A stretch of 64,000 bases of DNA from Streptomyces sp. SJL17-4 (GCF_036826855.1 NZ_CP104578.1:3224001-3288000), one strand, 5' to 3'; positions 18,636 to 27,623 are shown, numbered from the stretch's first letter. Notes: a model not told the origin generated them from the sequence alone. Translations and numbers: made by a program.

Positions 18636-19315
18636 GCTCCACCCCGCTCCTGACCGCCACCGGCCTCGACAAGGCCTACGGCCCGACCACGGCGCTCGCC
18701 CGCGCCTCCTTCGCCCTCCGGGCCGGCGAGGTCGTCGCCATCATGGGACCCTCCGGCTCCGGCAAGTCGACCCTGCTGCACTGCCTGGCCGGAATCGTGC
18801 GCCCCGACGCGGGCACGATCACCTACGACGGACGCGAGCTGACCGCGCTCTCCGACACCGCGCGCAGCGCCCTGCGCCGTACCGACTTCGGTTTCGTCTT
18901 CCAGTTCGGCCAGCTCGTCCCCGAGCTGACCTGCGTCGAGAACGTGGCCCTCCCGCTCCGCCTCAACGGCGAGAAGCGGAAGGCCGCCGAGGGCCGGGCC
19001 GCCGAGTGGCTGGCCCGCCTGGAGGTCGACGACACCGCCCACAAGCGCCCCGGCGAGATATCCGGCGGCCAGGGCCAGCGCGTCGCCGTCGCCCGCGCGC
19101 TCGTCACCGCCCCGCGGGTGATCTTCGCCGACGAGCCGACCGGCGCACTCGACTCCCTCAACGGCGAGCGGGTCATGCGGCTGCTCACCGACGCCTCCCG
19201 GGACACCGGCGCCGCCGTCGTCCTCGTCACCCACGAGGCCCGCGTCGCCGCCTACTCGGACCGCGAGATCGTCGTACGCGACGGAGCCGTGCGCGACGCG
19301 GAGTGGGTGGCATGA
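18632..19315 (+). CDS. ABC transporter ATP-binding protein (MacB/LolD type)
   Basis: The 227-residue ATPase has Walker A GPSGSGKST, Q-loop FVFQFGQLVPELT, signature SGGQGQR, Walker B RVIFADEPTGALDS and the switch histidine VLVTHEA. This architecture pairs with FtsX-like permeases in lipoprotein, peptide or antibiotic exporters rather than importers. It overlaps its neighbours by 4 nt on both sides, so translation is coupled across the operon. Confidence 0.95.
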   Translation: MSSTPLLTATGLDKAYGPTTALARASFALRAGEVVAIMGPSGSGKSTLLHCLAGIVRPDAGTITYDGRELTALSDTARSALRRTDFGFVFQFGQLVPELTCVENVALPLRLNGEKRKAAEGRAAEWLARLEVDDTAHKRPGEISGGQGQRVAVARALVTAPRVIFADEPTGALDSLNGERVMRLLTDASRDTGAAVVLVTHEARVAAYSDREIVVRDGAVRDAEWVA

Positions 19316-21684
19316 CGCTCCGCACCTGGACCCGCGACCTGGCGCTCGGCGCCCGGTTCGCGGTCACCGGAGGCCGCTCGGGCCTCCTCCGCACCCTGCT
19401 GACCGCGACCGGGATCGGCTTCGGCGTGGCCCTGCTGCTGCTCGCCTCCTCCCTGCCGAACATGCTCTTCCAGCGGGAGGTACGCGAGTCCGTCCGCGCC
19501 GTCGACGGCAGCGAGCAGGTCACCGCGCCGCGGGCCGACTCCTTCCTCCACCTCGGCAGGACCACCGGCTACCGGGACGACGTCATCAGCGGCCTGCTGC
19601 TGCGCCCCGAGGGCGACGCGCCCCCGGCGCCCCCGGGCACCTCCGGCGTCCCCGCACCCGGCGAGATGCTGGTCTCCCCCGCGCTCCGCGAGCTGCTCGC
19701 ATCCCCCGAGGGCGCCCTGCTCAAGGAGCGCCTCCCCTACAAGGTCGCCGGGACGATCGGCGCGGCCGGACTCATCGGCCCCGCCGAGCTGCGGTACGTC
19801 GCCCACGTCGACTTCCTCACCACCGACAACTTCGACGGGCGCGGCACCCGGTACGGCTGGTCGGTGCCCGAGGAACCGATGAACGCGTTCCTGATCCTCC
19901 TCGTCGTCGTCGCCTGCGTCGTCCTGCTGCTGCCCGTGCTCGTCTTCATCGCGACCGCCGTCCGCTTCGGCGGCGAACAGCGCGACCGACGGCTCGCCGC
20001 GCTCCGTCTCGTCGGCGCCGACACCGCCATGACCCGGCGGATCGCGGCCGGCGAGTCCCTCGCGAGCGCGCTGCTCGGCCTCCTTGTGGGCCTCGGACTC
20101 TTCGCGGTGGCCCGGCAGTTCGCCGGGGCGTTCACCATCTGGGACGTCAACGCCTACCCGTCCGACGTCGTGCCGATGCCCGCGCTCGCCGCGCTCGCCC
20201 TCGTCGCCGTCCCGGTCTCCTCGGTCGTGGTCACCCTCTTCGCGCTGCGCGGCGTGGTGATCGAGCCGCTCGGGGTCGTCCGGACCTCCACCCCCCGCCG
20301 CCGCCGGCTGTGGTGGCGCCTGCTGCTCCTCGCGGCCGGGGTGGCCCTGCTCGTCCCGCTCATGGGCGAGGTCCGGGTGACCGAGACGAGCCTCGACACC
20401 GTGGGCGTGGCGACCGGCACCACCCTCGCCCTGATCGGTCTGACCACGCTGCTGCCGTGGCTCGTCGAGGCCGGGGTGAAGCGGCTGCACGCGGGCCCGG
20501 TGGCCTGGCAGCTCGCCGTCCGCCGGCTCCAGCTGAGCAGCGGCACGGCGGCCCGCGCGGTCAGCGGCATCGTCGTCGCGGCGACGGGCGCGATCGCGCT
20601 CCAGATGCTCTTCCAGGCGATGGAGAACGACTTCACCGAGTTCACGGGCGAGGACGTGTCCCGTGCCCAGATCGCGATCGGCGCCCATGCCGCGGACTCC
20701 GGCGAAGCCCGCGAGATGATCTCCCGCTTCGAGCGGACCAAGGGCGTCACCGGCGTGATCGGCATCGTCGAATCGCGGGTGTGGCGTCCCGGACCCCTGA
20801 AGGGGAGCGAGGAGTTCGCCCCGGGGGCCTCGCTCAGGGTCGGCGACTGCGCCTCCCTCGGGGAGTTCGCCACGCTGCCCTCCTGCACGGACGGCGACGT
20901 GTTCGTCTTCCTCGCGCACGGCGCGCAGGGCAACCCGGACGACTCCTTCGTCACCAGGTCGGCACGGCCCGGCGCCACGGTCGTCCTGCGCGACCCGCAT
21001 CCCCACCCGAGCGAGCCGAAGCGCGCCGGGGGCGGCCCGCTGCCGCAGTGGCGCATCCCCACCACCGCCCGGGTCGTGGACTCCCGCCCCGACCCCACGG
21101 GCATGTACCAGTACGGCGTCCTCGCCACCCCGTCGGCGATCGACGCCGCCCGGCTCGACCGGCCCGACGCGCAGACCATGGTCCGGCTCGATCCCGCCGT
21201 GCCCGACGCCGCCGAGTACGTACGGAACACGGCGGAGGCCATCGATCCGACGTCCTGGGTCCGCACCCTCGCGGACACCGAGCGGGACGCCGCGTTCAGC
21301 AGCGTCCGCACCGGCATCCTGGTCGGCTCCACCCTGACGATGCTGCTCGTGGCGGCCTCGCTGCTGGTCGCGACCCTGGAACAGCTCAGGGACCGCAAGC
21401 GGCTGCTCTCCTCGCTGGTCGCCTTCGGCACCCGGCGCTCCACCCTGAGCTGGTCGGTCCTGTGGCAGACGGCGGTGCCGATCACCCTCGGTCTGGTCCT
21501 CGCGGTCGCGGGCGGCCTCGGCCTCGGGGTCGTCCTGCTGAAGATGGGCGGGCAACAGGTCCGGGACTGGTGGGTGTTCCTGCCCGTCGTCGGGATCGGG
21601 CTCGGCCTGATCGCGGCCGTGACCCTGCTGAGCATGCCCGTCCTCTGGCGCCTGATGCGGGCGGACGGGCTGCGCACGGAGTAA
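19312..21684 (+). CDS. FtsX-like ABC transporter permease
   Basis: The 790-residue membrane protein has an N-terminal helix (LLTATGIGFGVALLLLASSLP) followed by a large extracytoplasmic loop. An FtsX domain follows (about 195-330; MNAFLILLVVVACVVLLLPVLVFIATAV, GLFAVARQFAG, VPVSSVVVTLFAL), then a second soluble region (about 410-650) and the closing FtsX domain (MLLVAASLLVATLEQLRDRKRLLSSLVAFGTRRSTL and later helices). A double FtsX layout is usual for MacB- or BceB-like exporters. With PadR control it is likely an inducible drug or peptide exporter; the substrate is unknown. Confidence 0.92.
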   Translation: MTLRTWTRDLALGARFAVTGGRSGLLRTLLTATGIGFGVALLLLASSLPNMLFQREVRESVRAVDGSEQVTAPRADSFLHLGRTTGYRDDVISGLLLRPEGDAPPAPPGTSGVPAPGEMLVSPALRELLASPEGALLKERLPYKVAGTIGAAGLIGPAELRYVAHVDFLTTDNFDGRGTRYGWSVPEEPMNAFLILLVVVACVVLLLPVLVFIATAVRFGGEQRDRRLAALRLVGADTAMTRRIAAGESLASALLGLLVGLGLFAVARQFAGAFTIWDVNAYPSDVVPMPALAALALVAVPVSSVVVTLFALRGVVIEPLGVVRTSTPRRRRLWWRLLLLAAGVALLVPLMGEVRVTETSLDTVGVATGTTLALIGLTTLLPWLVEAGVKRLHAGPVAWQLAVRRLQLSSGTAARAVSGIVVAATGAIALQMLFQAMENDFTEFTGEDVSRAQIAIGAHAADSGEAREMISRFERTKGVTGVIGIVESRVWRPGPLKGSEEFAPGASLRVGDCASLGEFATLPSCTDGDVFVFLAHGAQGNPDDSFVTRSARPGATVVLRDPHPHPSEPKRAGGGPLPQWRIPTTARVVDSRPDPTGMYQYGVLATPSAIDAARLDRPDAQTMVRLDPAVPDAAEYVRNTAEAIDPTSWVRTLADTERDAAFSSVRTGILVGSTLTMLLVAASLLVATLEQLRDRKRLLSSLVAFGTRRSTLSWSVLWQTAVPITLGLVLAVAGGLGLGVVLLKMGGQQVRDWWVFLPVVGIGLGLIAAVTLLSMPVLWRLMRADGLRTE

Positions 21685-21710
21685 CCCTCCGGGCGGATGT
21701 ACGAGGAGAT

Positions 21711-21755
21711 GGGCGGCGGTTCCTGACACCCGGGGGGTCTCAGGAACGGCCGCCC
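21711..21755. terminator. Hairpin between the permease gene and oxyR
   Basis: GGGCGGCGGTTCCTGA (21711-21726) pairs with 21740-21755 with one mismatch across a 13-nt loop. The right arm belongs to the first 43-bp repeat unit, so repeat and terminator are built from the same sequence. Confidence 0.6.
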
Positions 21756-21910
21756 ACCACCCGTACCAGCGGGTCCCGGGCCTCAGGAACCGCCACCCAC
21801 CACCCGTACCAGCGGGTCCCGGGCCTCAGGAACCGCCGCCCACCACCCGTACCGGCGCGTCCCGGGGCTCAGGAGCCCCCGTCGAGCACCCGTACCGGCA
21901 GGCCCCGCAT
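21739..21910. repeat. 43-bp tandem repeat copying the 3' end of oxyR
   Basis: Three units (21739-21781, 21782-21824, 21825-21867) precede a fourth, more diverged copy that is the coding end of oxyR (from 21868). Each unit contains CTCAGGA, so each carries the TCA (TGA) stop and would encode an oxyR-like tail on the minus strand. Confidence 0.85.
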
Positions 21911-22822
21911 CGCGCCGCGCAACTCCGCAGCCAGCTCCTCGAATTCGGCGTGCCGGGCCGCGCCCGTCCGCATCGCGAGGGCGATCCGCCGGGCGGGCGC
22001 CGGTTCGGTGAAGAGCCCGGTCCACAGGGCGTTGTTACGGGCGGTCTCGACCGTGACGGCGGTGCGGGGCAGCAGGGTCACCCCGAGACCGCCGGCCACC
22101 AGCTGCACCAGGGTGGCGAGCCCCGCCGCCGTGGTGGTGACCTCGGCGCCGTCCGTGCGCCCGGCCTCACGGCAGATGTCGAGGGCCTGGTCACGCAGGC
22201 AGTGCCCCTCGTCGAGGAGCAGCAGCCGCAGCTCCTTGAGGGCCTCGCGCGGAATGTCGTCCCGGCCGGCCAGCGGGTGCCCCTGGGGCGTGACCAGCAC
22301 GAAGTCCTCGTCGAAGAGAGGAAGTTCGGTGACCCCGGGCACACCGAGGGGCACGGCGAGCAGCAGCAGGTCGAGCCGCCCGGCCGCCAGCCCGTCGAGC
22401 AGGGAGGAGGTCTGCTCCTCGTGGACCTGGAGGTCGAGGTCCGGGTAGCGGCGGTGTACCAGCCGCAGCACCGTCGGCAGCAGGTACGGGGCGACCGTCG
22501 GGATCACCCCGAGCCGCAGCACCCCGGTGAACGGCGCCTGGGCCGCCTCCGCCTCCTCCATCAGCTCCGCCACGGCGTCGAGGACCACCCGGGCGCGGAC
22601 CGCGAGCCGCTCCCCCGCGGGCGAGAGCAGCACCTTTCTCGTCGTACGCTCGAGGAGCTGGACACCGAGTGCCTCTTCGAGTGCCGACACCGCGCCCGAG
22701 AGTGCGGGCTGGCTCATGCCGATGGCGGCCGCCGCATCGCGGAAGTGGAGATGTTCGGCCACCGCCGAGAAGGCTCTGAGCTGGGACAGGCTGGGTTGTT
22801 TCACACGTCGTGCCGGGATCAC
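21869..22822 (-). CDS. oxyR: OxyR, LysR-family peroxide-sensing regulator
   Basis: The 317-residue protein has an N-terminal winged helix (SLSQLRAFSAVAEHLHFRDAAAAIGMSQPALSGAVSALEEALGVQLLER) and a LysR effector domain. Two cysteines nine residues apart (GHCLRDQALDIC) match the redox pair that forms the OxyR disulfide when peroxide is present. It is divergent from ahpC, its classical target, with about 130 bp between. The GTG at 22822 is chosen because AAGGTGG lies 6 nt before it; the GTG at 22804 is the alternative. The coding end is repeated downstream. Confidence 0.93.
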   Translation of the reverse strand: MIPARRVKQPSLSQLRAFSAVAEHLHFRDAAAAIGMSQPALSGAVSALEEALGVQLLERTTRKVLLSPAGERLAVRARVVLDAVAELMEEAEAAQAPFTGVLRLGVIPTVAPYLLPTVLRLVHRRYPDLDLQVHEEQTSSLLDGLAAGRLDLLLLAVPLGVPGVTELPLFDEDFVLVTPQGHPLAGRDDIPREALKELRLLLLDEGHCLRDQALDICREAGRTDGAEVTTTAAGLATLVQLVAGGLGVTLLPRTAVTVETARNNALWTGLFTEPAPARRIALAMRTGAARHAEFEELAAELRGAMRGLPVRVLDGGS

Positions 22823-22953
22823 TGATAACCACCTTCGATCAACACGACCCACTCTAGCTATTTCACTGATCAATGCACTCCGTGCCATGCTGTGAGCCGT
22901 CCAACCCCCATGGAAGCCCCAAAAGGGACCCTTCCTGTCTGCAAGGAGAGCGC
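22823..22953. promoter_or_regulatory. oxyR-ahpC divergent promoter region
   Basis: This 131-bp stretch must hold both promoters and the OxyR sites. A direct repeat GATCAA occurs twice (CGATCAACACG and TGATCAATGCA), with TAGCTAT between. The exact OxyR footprint cannot be fixed by eye. Confidence 0.5.
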
Positions 22954-23508
22954 GTGCTCACTGTCGGTGACAAGTTCCCCGCCTACGACCTGACCGCCTG
23001 CGTGTCGCTGGAGAGCGGCAAGGAGTTCGAGCAGATCGACCACAAGGCCTACGAGGGCAAGTGGCGCGTGGTGTTCTTCTGGCCGAAGGACTTCACCTTC
23101 GTCTGCCCCACCGAGATCGCCGCGTTCGGCAAGCTGAACGACGAGTTCGCGGACCGCGACGCCCAGATCCTCGGCGTCTCCGGCGACTCCGAGTTCGTGC
23201 ACCACGCCTGGCGCAAGGACCACGCCGACCTGCGTGACCTGCCCTTCCCGATGCTGGCCGACTCCAAGCACGAGCTCATGAGCGACTGCGGCGTCCGTGG
23301 CGAGGACGGCTTCGCCCAGCGCGCCGTCTTCATCGTGGACCCGAACAACGAGATCCAGTTCACCATGGTGACCGCCGGCTCCGTCGGCCGTAACCCCAAG
23401 GAGGTCCTGCGGGTCCTCGACGCCCTGCAGACCGACGAGCTGTGCCCCTGCAACTGGAACAAGGGCGAGGGCACCCTCGACGCCGCCGCGCTCCTGTCGG
23501 GCGAGTGA
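22954..23508 (+). CDS. ahpC: Alkyl hydroperoxide reductase subunit C (peroxiredoxin)
   Basis: This 184-residue 2-Cys peroxiredoxin reduces peroxides and peroxynitrite in the cytoplasm. The peroxidatic cysteine is in FTFVCPTEI, and the resolving region DELCPCNW contains two cysteines. Blocks WPKDFTF, GVSGDSEFVHHAW and FIVDPNN are typical. The GTG start follows AAGGAGAG. It is coupled to ahpD 6 bp downstream, whose product supplies electrons in actinobacteria that lack AhpF. Confidence 0.97.
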   Translation: MLTVGDKFPAYDLTACVSLESGKEFEQIDHKAYEGKWRVVFFWPKDFTFVCPTEIAAFGKLNDEFADRDAQILGVSGDSEFVHHAWRKDHADLRDLPFPMLADSKHELMSDCGVRGEDGFAQRAVFIVDPNNEIQFTMVTAGSVGRNPKEVLRVLDALQTDELCPCNWNKGEGTLDAAALLSGE

Positions 23509-23514
23509 TCTGAC

Positions 23515-24054
23515 ATGGCTCTCGACGAACTGAAGTCCGCCATACCGGACTTCGCCAAGGACCTGAAGCTGAACCTCGGTTCGGTCATCGGCAACAGCGA
23601 GCTGCCGCAGCAGCAGCTCTGGGGCACCGTCCTCGCCTGCGCGATCGCCTCGCGCTCGCCGAAGGTCCTCAAGGAGCTGGAGCCCGAGGCCCAGGCCAAC
23701 CTGAAGCCCGAGGCGTACCAGGCGGCCAAGTCCGCCGCCGCGATCATGGCGATGAACAACGTCTTCTACCGGACCCGGCACCTGCTGTCGGACCCCGAGT
23801 ACGGGACGATGCGCGCCGGTCTGCGGATGAACGTCATCGGCAACCCGGGCGTCGAGAAGGTCGACTTCGAGCTGTGGTCGCTCGCGGTGTCCGCGATCAA
23901 CGGCTGCGGCCAGTGCCTCGACTCGCACGAGCAGGTCCTGCGTCAGGCCGGGGTCGACCGTGCCACCATCCAGGAGGCCGTCAAGATCGCCGCGGTGATC
24001 CAGGCGGTCGGCGTCACCCTCGACGCGGAAGCGGTCCTCGCCTCCGCCGAGTAG
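23515..24054 (+). CDS. ahpD: Alkyl hydroperoxide reductase AhpD
   Basis: The 179-residue all-helical protein carries the E-x7-C-x2-C-x3-H active site in [16 protein letters not shown]. It acts as a thiol adaptor that re-reduces AhpC, usually fed by lipoamide and dihydrolipoamide dehydrogenase. It follows ahpC by 6 bp and ends at a strong hairpin, so ahpCD is a two-gene operon under OxyR. Confidence 0.97.
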   Translation: MALDELKSAIPDFAKDLKLNLGSVIGNSELPQQQLWGTVLACAIASRSPKVLKELEPEAQANLKPEAYQAAKSAAAIMAMNNVFYRTRHLLSDPEYGTMRAGLRMNVIGNPGVEKVDFELWSLAVSAINGCGQCLDSHEQVLRQAGVDRATIQEAVKIAAVIQAVGVTLDAEAVLASAE

Positions 24055-24073
24055 GACGTCACAGCACGCACGA

Positions 24074-24108
24074 GAAGGGCCCCGGGGCTGCGCGCCCCGG
24101 GGCCCTTC
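24074..24108. terminator. Strong terminator after ahpD
   Basis: A perfect 15-bp stem (GAAGGGCCCCGGGGC and its complement) with a TGCGC loop, 19 bp past the ahpD stop. Confidence 0.85.
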
Positions 24109-24140
24109 CGTCACGTCCGGAGGTCACCCCCCGAGCGCGG

Positions 24141-24191
24141 TCACTTCTTCAGCGGGGTCACTTCTTCAGCGGGGTCACTTCTTGAGCGCGG
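24141..24191. repeat. 17-bp tandem repeat copying the end of the following minus-strand gene
   Basis: Two units of TCACTTCTTCAGCGGGG (from 24141 and 24158) precede the gene's own end TCACTTCTTGAGCGCGG (from 24175). Each unit encodes, on the minus strand, LKK plus a stop. Confidence 0.8.
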
Positions 24192-24849
24192 CCATGAGGG
24201 CCAGCATGTCCTGCGCGAGCGGGATCTCGATCCCGGAGAGGTCGATCGGTTTCGTCTCCCGGACGACCTCACCCGTGTCCTCGTCCCAGCTGGACATCGA
24301 GCTGAAGTTGATCTCGATCTCGACCTGCCCGTCGAGCACCAGAAGCTGTGCCCCGAACTCGCCGTCGATCTGCAGGTAGGCCTTCTCCCCCAGCCCTTCG
24401 TACAGCTCCATGTCGAACCGCTTGGCCCGGGCGTCGAACTCGGGCCCCGGGTCGGTCACCAGGTGCCGCGTGTACTCGACGCCCCCGCTGTATCCGGTCT
24501 CGGACGACCCGAACAGCACCGGGCAGTGCTGCGTCTCCAACGCCGGATCGGCGGTCGCCTCCCCCTCGGTGTCCGAGGACCGCTTGCCCAGGATGGTGCT
24601 GAGCGCCCCCAGCTCGGCCGTCTCGCAGAGATTTTCCACGGCCTTGTACCCCCGCATGTCCGGCCCGGGTTCCTCGCCCCGCTGGACGGCGTAGAGTCCC
24701 CCGCCCCACACCGCCGACGCCACCACCGCGCCGCCGAGCGCCCACAGCCAGGGCCGCCGCGCCCGGGGTGGACGCGGCGGCGGGGTCTCGGTGAGCACCT
24801 CGGGGTCGTCGAACTCCACCGCGCCCACGAGCTCGGGTTCCGATATCAC
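24175..24849 (-). CDS. Membrane-anchored protein of unknown function
   Basis: The 224-residue protein has a short acidic cytoplasmic N-terminus, a Pro/Arg stretch (PPPRPPRARRP), one transmembrane helix (about 28-50, WLWALGGAVVASAVWGGGLYAV) and an extracytoplasmic domain with two cysteines (NLCETAEL, QHCPVLFG) that could pair. I recognise no family. Its GTG overlaps the stop of the AI-2E transporter gene (GTGA), so the two are co-translated. Confidence 0.75.
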   Translation of the reverse strand: MISEPELVGAVEFDDPEVLTETPPPRPPRARRPWLWALGGAVVASAVWGGGLYAVQRGEEPGPDMRGYKAVENLCETAELGALSTILGKRSSDTEGEATADPALETQHCPVLFGSSETGYSGGVEYTRHLVTDPGPEFDARAKRFDMELYEGLGEKAYLQIDGEFGAQLLVLDGQVEIEINFSSMSSWDEDTGEVVRETKPIDLSGIEIPLAQDMLALMAALKK

Positions 24850-26387
24850 TTGGCGTCCCCCGCGGCGACGGACGCGCCCGGTGCCGGGATCGGCGCCACC
24901 TCGAACGCGGTCGCCCCGCGCGGTTCCGGCGTGCTGCGCAGCGCCTGCTCCGTGCTGTAGGCGCGGAGATAGCCGACCACCGTGTTGACGACGGCGACCA
25001 GGGGGACCGCGACCACGGCGCCGCCGATGCCCGCGGTCAGACCGCCGGCCGCGACCGCGAGGACGACGGCCAGCGGGTGGACCCGTACCGCGCGGCCGAG
25101 GATGAACGGCTGCAGCACATGGCCCTCGATCTGCTGTACGGCGAGGACGACGACCAGCACCATGAGCGCGGTGAACGGCCCGTTGGTGACGAGGGCGACG
25201 ACGACCGCGAGGGCGCCGGAGACGACCGCGCCGACCAGCGGGATGAAGGCGAAGAGGAAGATGAAGACGGCGAGCGGCACGGCCATCGGCACGTCGAGGA
25301 ACCAGAGTCCGAGGCCGATGAAGACCGCGTCGATGAGGGCGACGAGCACCGTGCCGCGCACATAGGCGGTGAGGGTGCGCCAGGCGCGGGGTCCCGCGCC
25401 GGCGACGCCGGGCCGGGCCTGGGCGGGCACCAGCTTGAGCGTCCACTCCCAGACCTTCTTCCCGTCGTACAGCAGGAAGAGCGTCGAGAACATGGCGAGC
25501 AGGATGCCGGTCATCGCCTCGACGAAGACGGCGACGCCCTGCAGTCCGACGGAGGTGATCTGCTCGGCGTTGGCGCCGATGGTGTCGTTGAGGTTCTTCG
25601 CGATGTCGTTGATCTGGCGCTCGGTCACATGGAACGGGCTGTCCAGGGCCCAGCGCTTGAGCTCCTCGATGCCGTCCTTGACGCGGTCGGTCAGGTTGTC
25701 GATGTTGTCCATCACCTGCCAGACCACGAACCAGCCGACCAGACCCATCACGACGAAGCCGGAGACGGCGGTGACGGCGGTGGCGAGCCCGCGCGGCAGG
25801 CCGCTCCTGCGCAGCATGGCCACGGTGGGCTGGAGCAGGGCGGTGATGAGGAGCGCGGCGACGAAGGCGAGGACGACCAGCTGGACGGAGCTGATCACCT
25901 TCATCAGCACCCAGACGGTGCCGGCGAAGACGAGCAGGCGCCAACTCGCCTCGGCGGCCACCCGCATGCCCCAGGGGATCGCGGCGGCGGGGTCGGGCCG
26001 GGCGGCGACGGCCGGTGCGTACGAGGGGGGTGCGGGGACGGAGCGGCCGGGCTCGCCGGCCGTGACGGCGGCCGGCTCCGGGACGGGTGCGGCGATGTTC
26101 GGGGCCACGTCGGGGCGGGCGGGCACAGTCGCGTGCACACCTTCGGCGGCGGTCCCGGCTCCGGGGGTTCCCGCTCCGGACGTTGCCGCTCCGGACGTTG
26201 CCGCTCCGGACGTTCCGTCGGCCGGGCCCTGCGGCGCGGCGGCCTCGTGTGCGGCCTCGCGCGGGTCCTCGTACGGCGGGTGGATCGGATCCTCCCGTTC
26301 CGCCTCGGCTCTGCGCGCGTCGAGGCGCTCACCCATGCTGCTCAGGCCTGCGCCCAGCCGACCCAGCCACTCCGGCACTCTCGACAT
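24846..26387 (-). CDS. AI-2E family transporter
   Basis: The 513-residue protein has a low-complexity N-terminus with SGAAT/SGAGT repeats (about residues 50-75) and about eight transmembrane segments. Typical AI-2E/PerM blocks are present: LVVLAFVAALLITALLQPTVAML, FSTLFLLYDGKK, and the late signature IEGHVLQPFILGRAVRVHPLAVVLAVAAGGL. The family includes the AI-2 exporter TqsA and Na+/H+ antiporters, so the substrate is open. The ATG at 26387 (MSRVPEW) is favoured by GAGGAAA just upstream. Confidence 0.88.
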   Translation of the reverse strand: MSRVPEWLGRLGAGLSSMGERLDARRAEAEREDPIHPPYEDPREAAHEAAAPQGPADGTSGAATSGAATSGAGTPGAGTAAEGVHATVPARPDVAPNIAAPVPEPAAVTAGEPGRSVPAPPSYAPAVAARPDPAAAIPWGMRVAAEASWRLLVFAGTVWVLMKVISSVQLVVLAFVAALLITALLQPTVAMLRRSGLPRGLATAVTAVSGFVVMGLVGWFVVWQVMDNIDNLTDRVKDGIEELKRWALDSPFHVTERQINDIAKNLNDTIGANAEQITSVGLQGVAVFVEAMTGILLAMFSTLFLLYDGKKVWEWTLKLVPAQARPGVAGAGPRAWRTLTAYVRGTVLVALIDAVFIGLGLWFLDVPMAVPLAVFIFLFAFIPLVGAVVSGALAVVVALVTNGPFTALMVLVVVLAVQQIEGHVLQPFILGRAVRVHPLAVVLAVAAGGLTAGIGGAVVAVPLVAVVNTVVGYLRAYSTEQALRSTPEPRGATAFEVAPIPAPGASVAAGDAK

Positions 26388-26535
26388 CGCTTTCCTCATC
26401 CCCCGCTCGCTCTTCCCCACCGGTTCCCCACCCGTTTCCCACCGTTCCCCCGGAGACCGCGGGCCTTCGAAACTACACGCACGAAGCCCCTCACCGTAGG
26501 ACGGTGAGGGGCTCCCCAAGGTTGAGCACGCCGTA

Positions 26536-27246
26536 CTAGTACCAGCGGTGGGACAGCCAGAACGACCAGGCGCCACACGGGCTGCCGTAGCGGTCGTTCA
26601 TGTAGTTGAGGCCCCACTTGATCTGAGTGGCCGGGTTGGTCTGCCAGTCGGAGCCCGCGCTGGCCATCTTGTTGCCCGGGAGTGCCTGGACGAGGCCGTA
26701 GGCGCCCGAAGACGGGTTGACCGCCTTGTAGTTCCAGGTGGACTCGTGGTCCACGATGTTGCTGAAGCACTGGAACTGCGAGGCCGGGATCATCTGGCGG
26801 GCGATCGCCTTGACCTCGGAGACGGAGTACGAGCCCTGCGCGCTGAAGGACGAGGCGTCGCGGACCGCGGAACGACTGGCGCGCTCCTCCGCCTCCTTGC
26901 GCTCCTTCTCGGCCTTCTCCTCGGCGGCGGCCTTGTCGGCCGCCTCCTTCTTCGCCTCGGCGTCCTTGGCGGCGCGGAGACGGGCCGTCTCCTCCGCGGA
27001 CTTCTTGGCGATGGAGTCGGCAGCGGCGGCCTGGACGTCGGCCTGCTCCGAGAGGGACGAGACCTGTACCTGGGCCTGCTCGCCCACGGGAATGTCCGCG
27101 AGCAGCGTGGCGTCGGCCGCGGCGGCCTCGAAGTTGTCGTCCGAGGACTGAGCGGCGTTACCCGACGCAACGCCCATGACGGCGCCGACGGTGGTGACCG
27201 CAGTGGCCGAAGCCACCGCGAATCCCCGGACCGAGATCCGGCTCAC
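26536..27246 (-). CDS. Secreted transglycosylase SLT-domain protein
   Basis: The 236-residue protein has a signal sequence (ISVRGFAVASATAVTTVGAVMGVASGNAA) and an Ala/Glu/Lys-rich coiled-coil-like region (about 85-135, EETARLRAAKDAEAKKEAADKAAAEEKAEKERK in part). A C-terminal SLT domain follows (IVDHESTWNYKAVNPSSGAYGLVQALPGNKMAS, WGLNYMNDRYGSPCGAWSFW). The glutamate in HESTWN is the expected catalytic acid. It cleaves peptidoglycan glycan strands. The GTG at 27246 follows GGAAGGA by 6 nt. A leader of about 290 nt precedes it. Confidence 0.88.
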   Translation of the reverse strand: MSRISVRGFAVASATAVTTVGAVMGVASGNAAQSSDDNFEAAAADATLLADIPVGEQAQVQVSSLSEQADVQAAAADSIAKKSAEETARLRAAKDAEAKKEAADKAAAEEKAEKERKEAEERASRSAVRDASSFSAQGSYSVSEVKAIARQMIPASQFQCFSNIVDHESTWNYKAVNPSSGAYGLVQALPGNKMASAGSDWQTNPATQIKWGLNYMNDRYGSPCGAWSFWLSHRWY

Positions 27247-27361
27247 ACGGTTTCCTTCCAGCATCGTCCGCACAGGTGACCACGCGGCCGAAATCGTGCC
27301 CCTGGCGCTGGTCTTCGACATACGGGGTCACAGAAGACACGGGCCCGTGGTGCTGTGGGCG

Positions 27362-27428
27362 GCATACGGCGAACGACTGTGGAGTTATGTGGTGCTTGTG
27401 CGCCTGAAGGTGCACGGGTGCCGTATGC
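27362..27428 (-). promoter_or_regulatory. Long leader with a long-range stem upstream of the SLT-domain gene
   Basis: Between phoH and the SLT gene, 27247-27546 holds no gene. GCATACGGC (27362-27370) pairs perfectly with GCCGTATGC (27420-27428) across 49 nt. Streptomyces cell-wall hydrolase genes often have structured leaders (the c-di-AMP riboswitch is the known case). I could not match its core here, so this is only a structured-leader candidate. Confidence 0.3.
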
Positions 27429-27546
27429 GGGGCCTGACGGAAGCAAGACTCTGCCGGACGGCGACCGCGCAAGGCAATTCTGCGTTGCGTGTGAAAGCTC
27501 ACACCTGGGCGGGGGCAGGTGTTTTTGAAGATAAGGCGGACATGGG

Positions 27547-27588
27547 GGCGCCGCCCGGCTAAGCTCCTGCGCTCTGCCGGGCGGCGCC
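27547..27588 (-). terminator. Terminator after phoH
   Basis: A perfect 13-bp inverted repeat (GGCGCCGCCCGGC / GCCGGGCGGCGCC) with a 16-nt loop, 35 bp beyond the phoH stop. A 12-bp palindrome CGTACGCGTACG (27595-27606) lies between them. Confidence 0.75.
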
Positions 27589-27623
27589 AACTTCCGTACG
27601 CGTACGGACGCGTACGAAACGGG

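Noticed and set aside
21783..22025. 80-codon minus-strand frame through the oxyR repeat
   Set aside because: It only re-reads the oxyR tail and its 43-bp copies in another frame.
27247..27546. c-di-AMP (ydaO-type) riboswitch before the SLT gene
   Set aside because: The context fits but I could not see the conserved core, so only a structured leader is listed.
27176..27562. Plus-strand open frame between the SLT gene and phoH
   Set aside because: Composition and lack of any domain or ribosome site indicate non-coding leader sequence.
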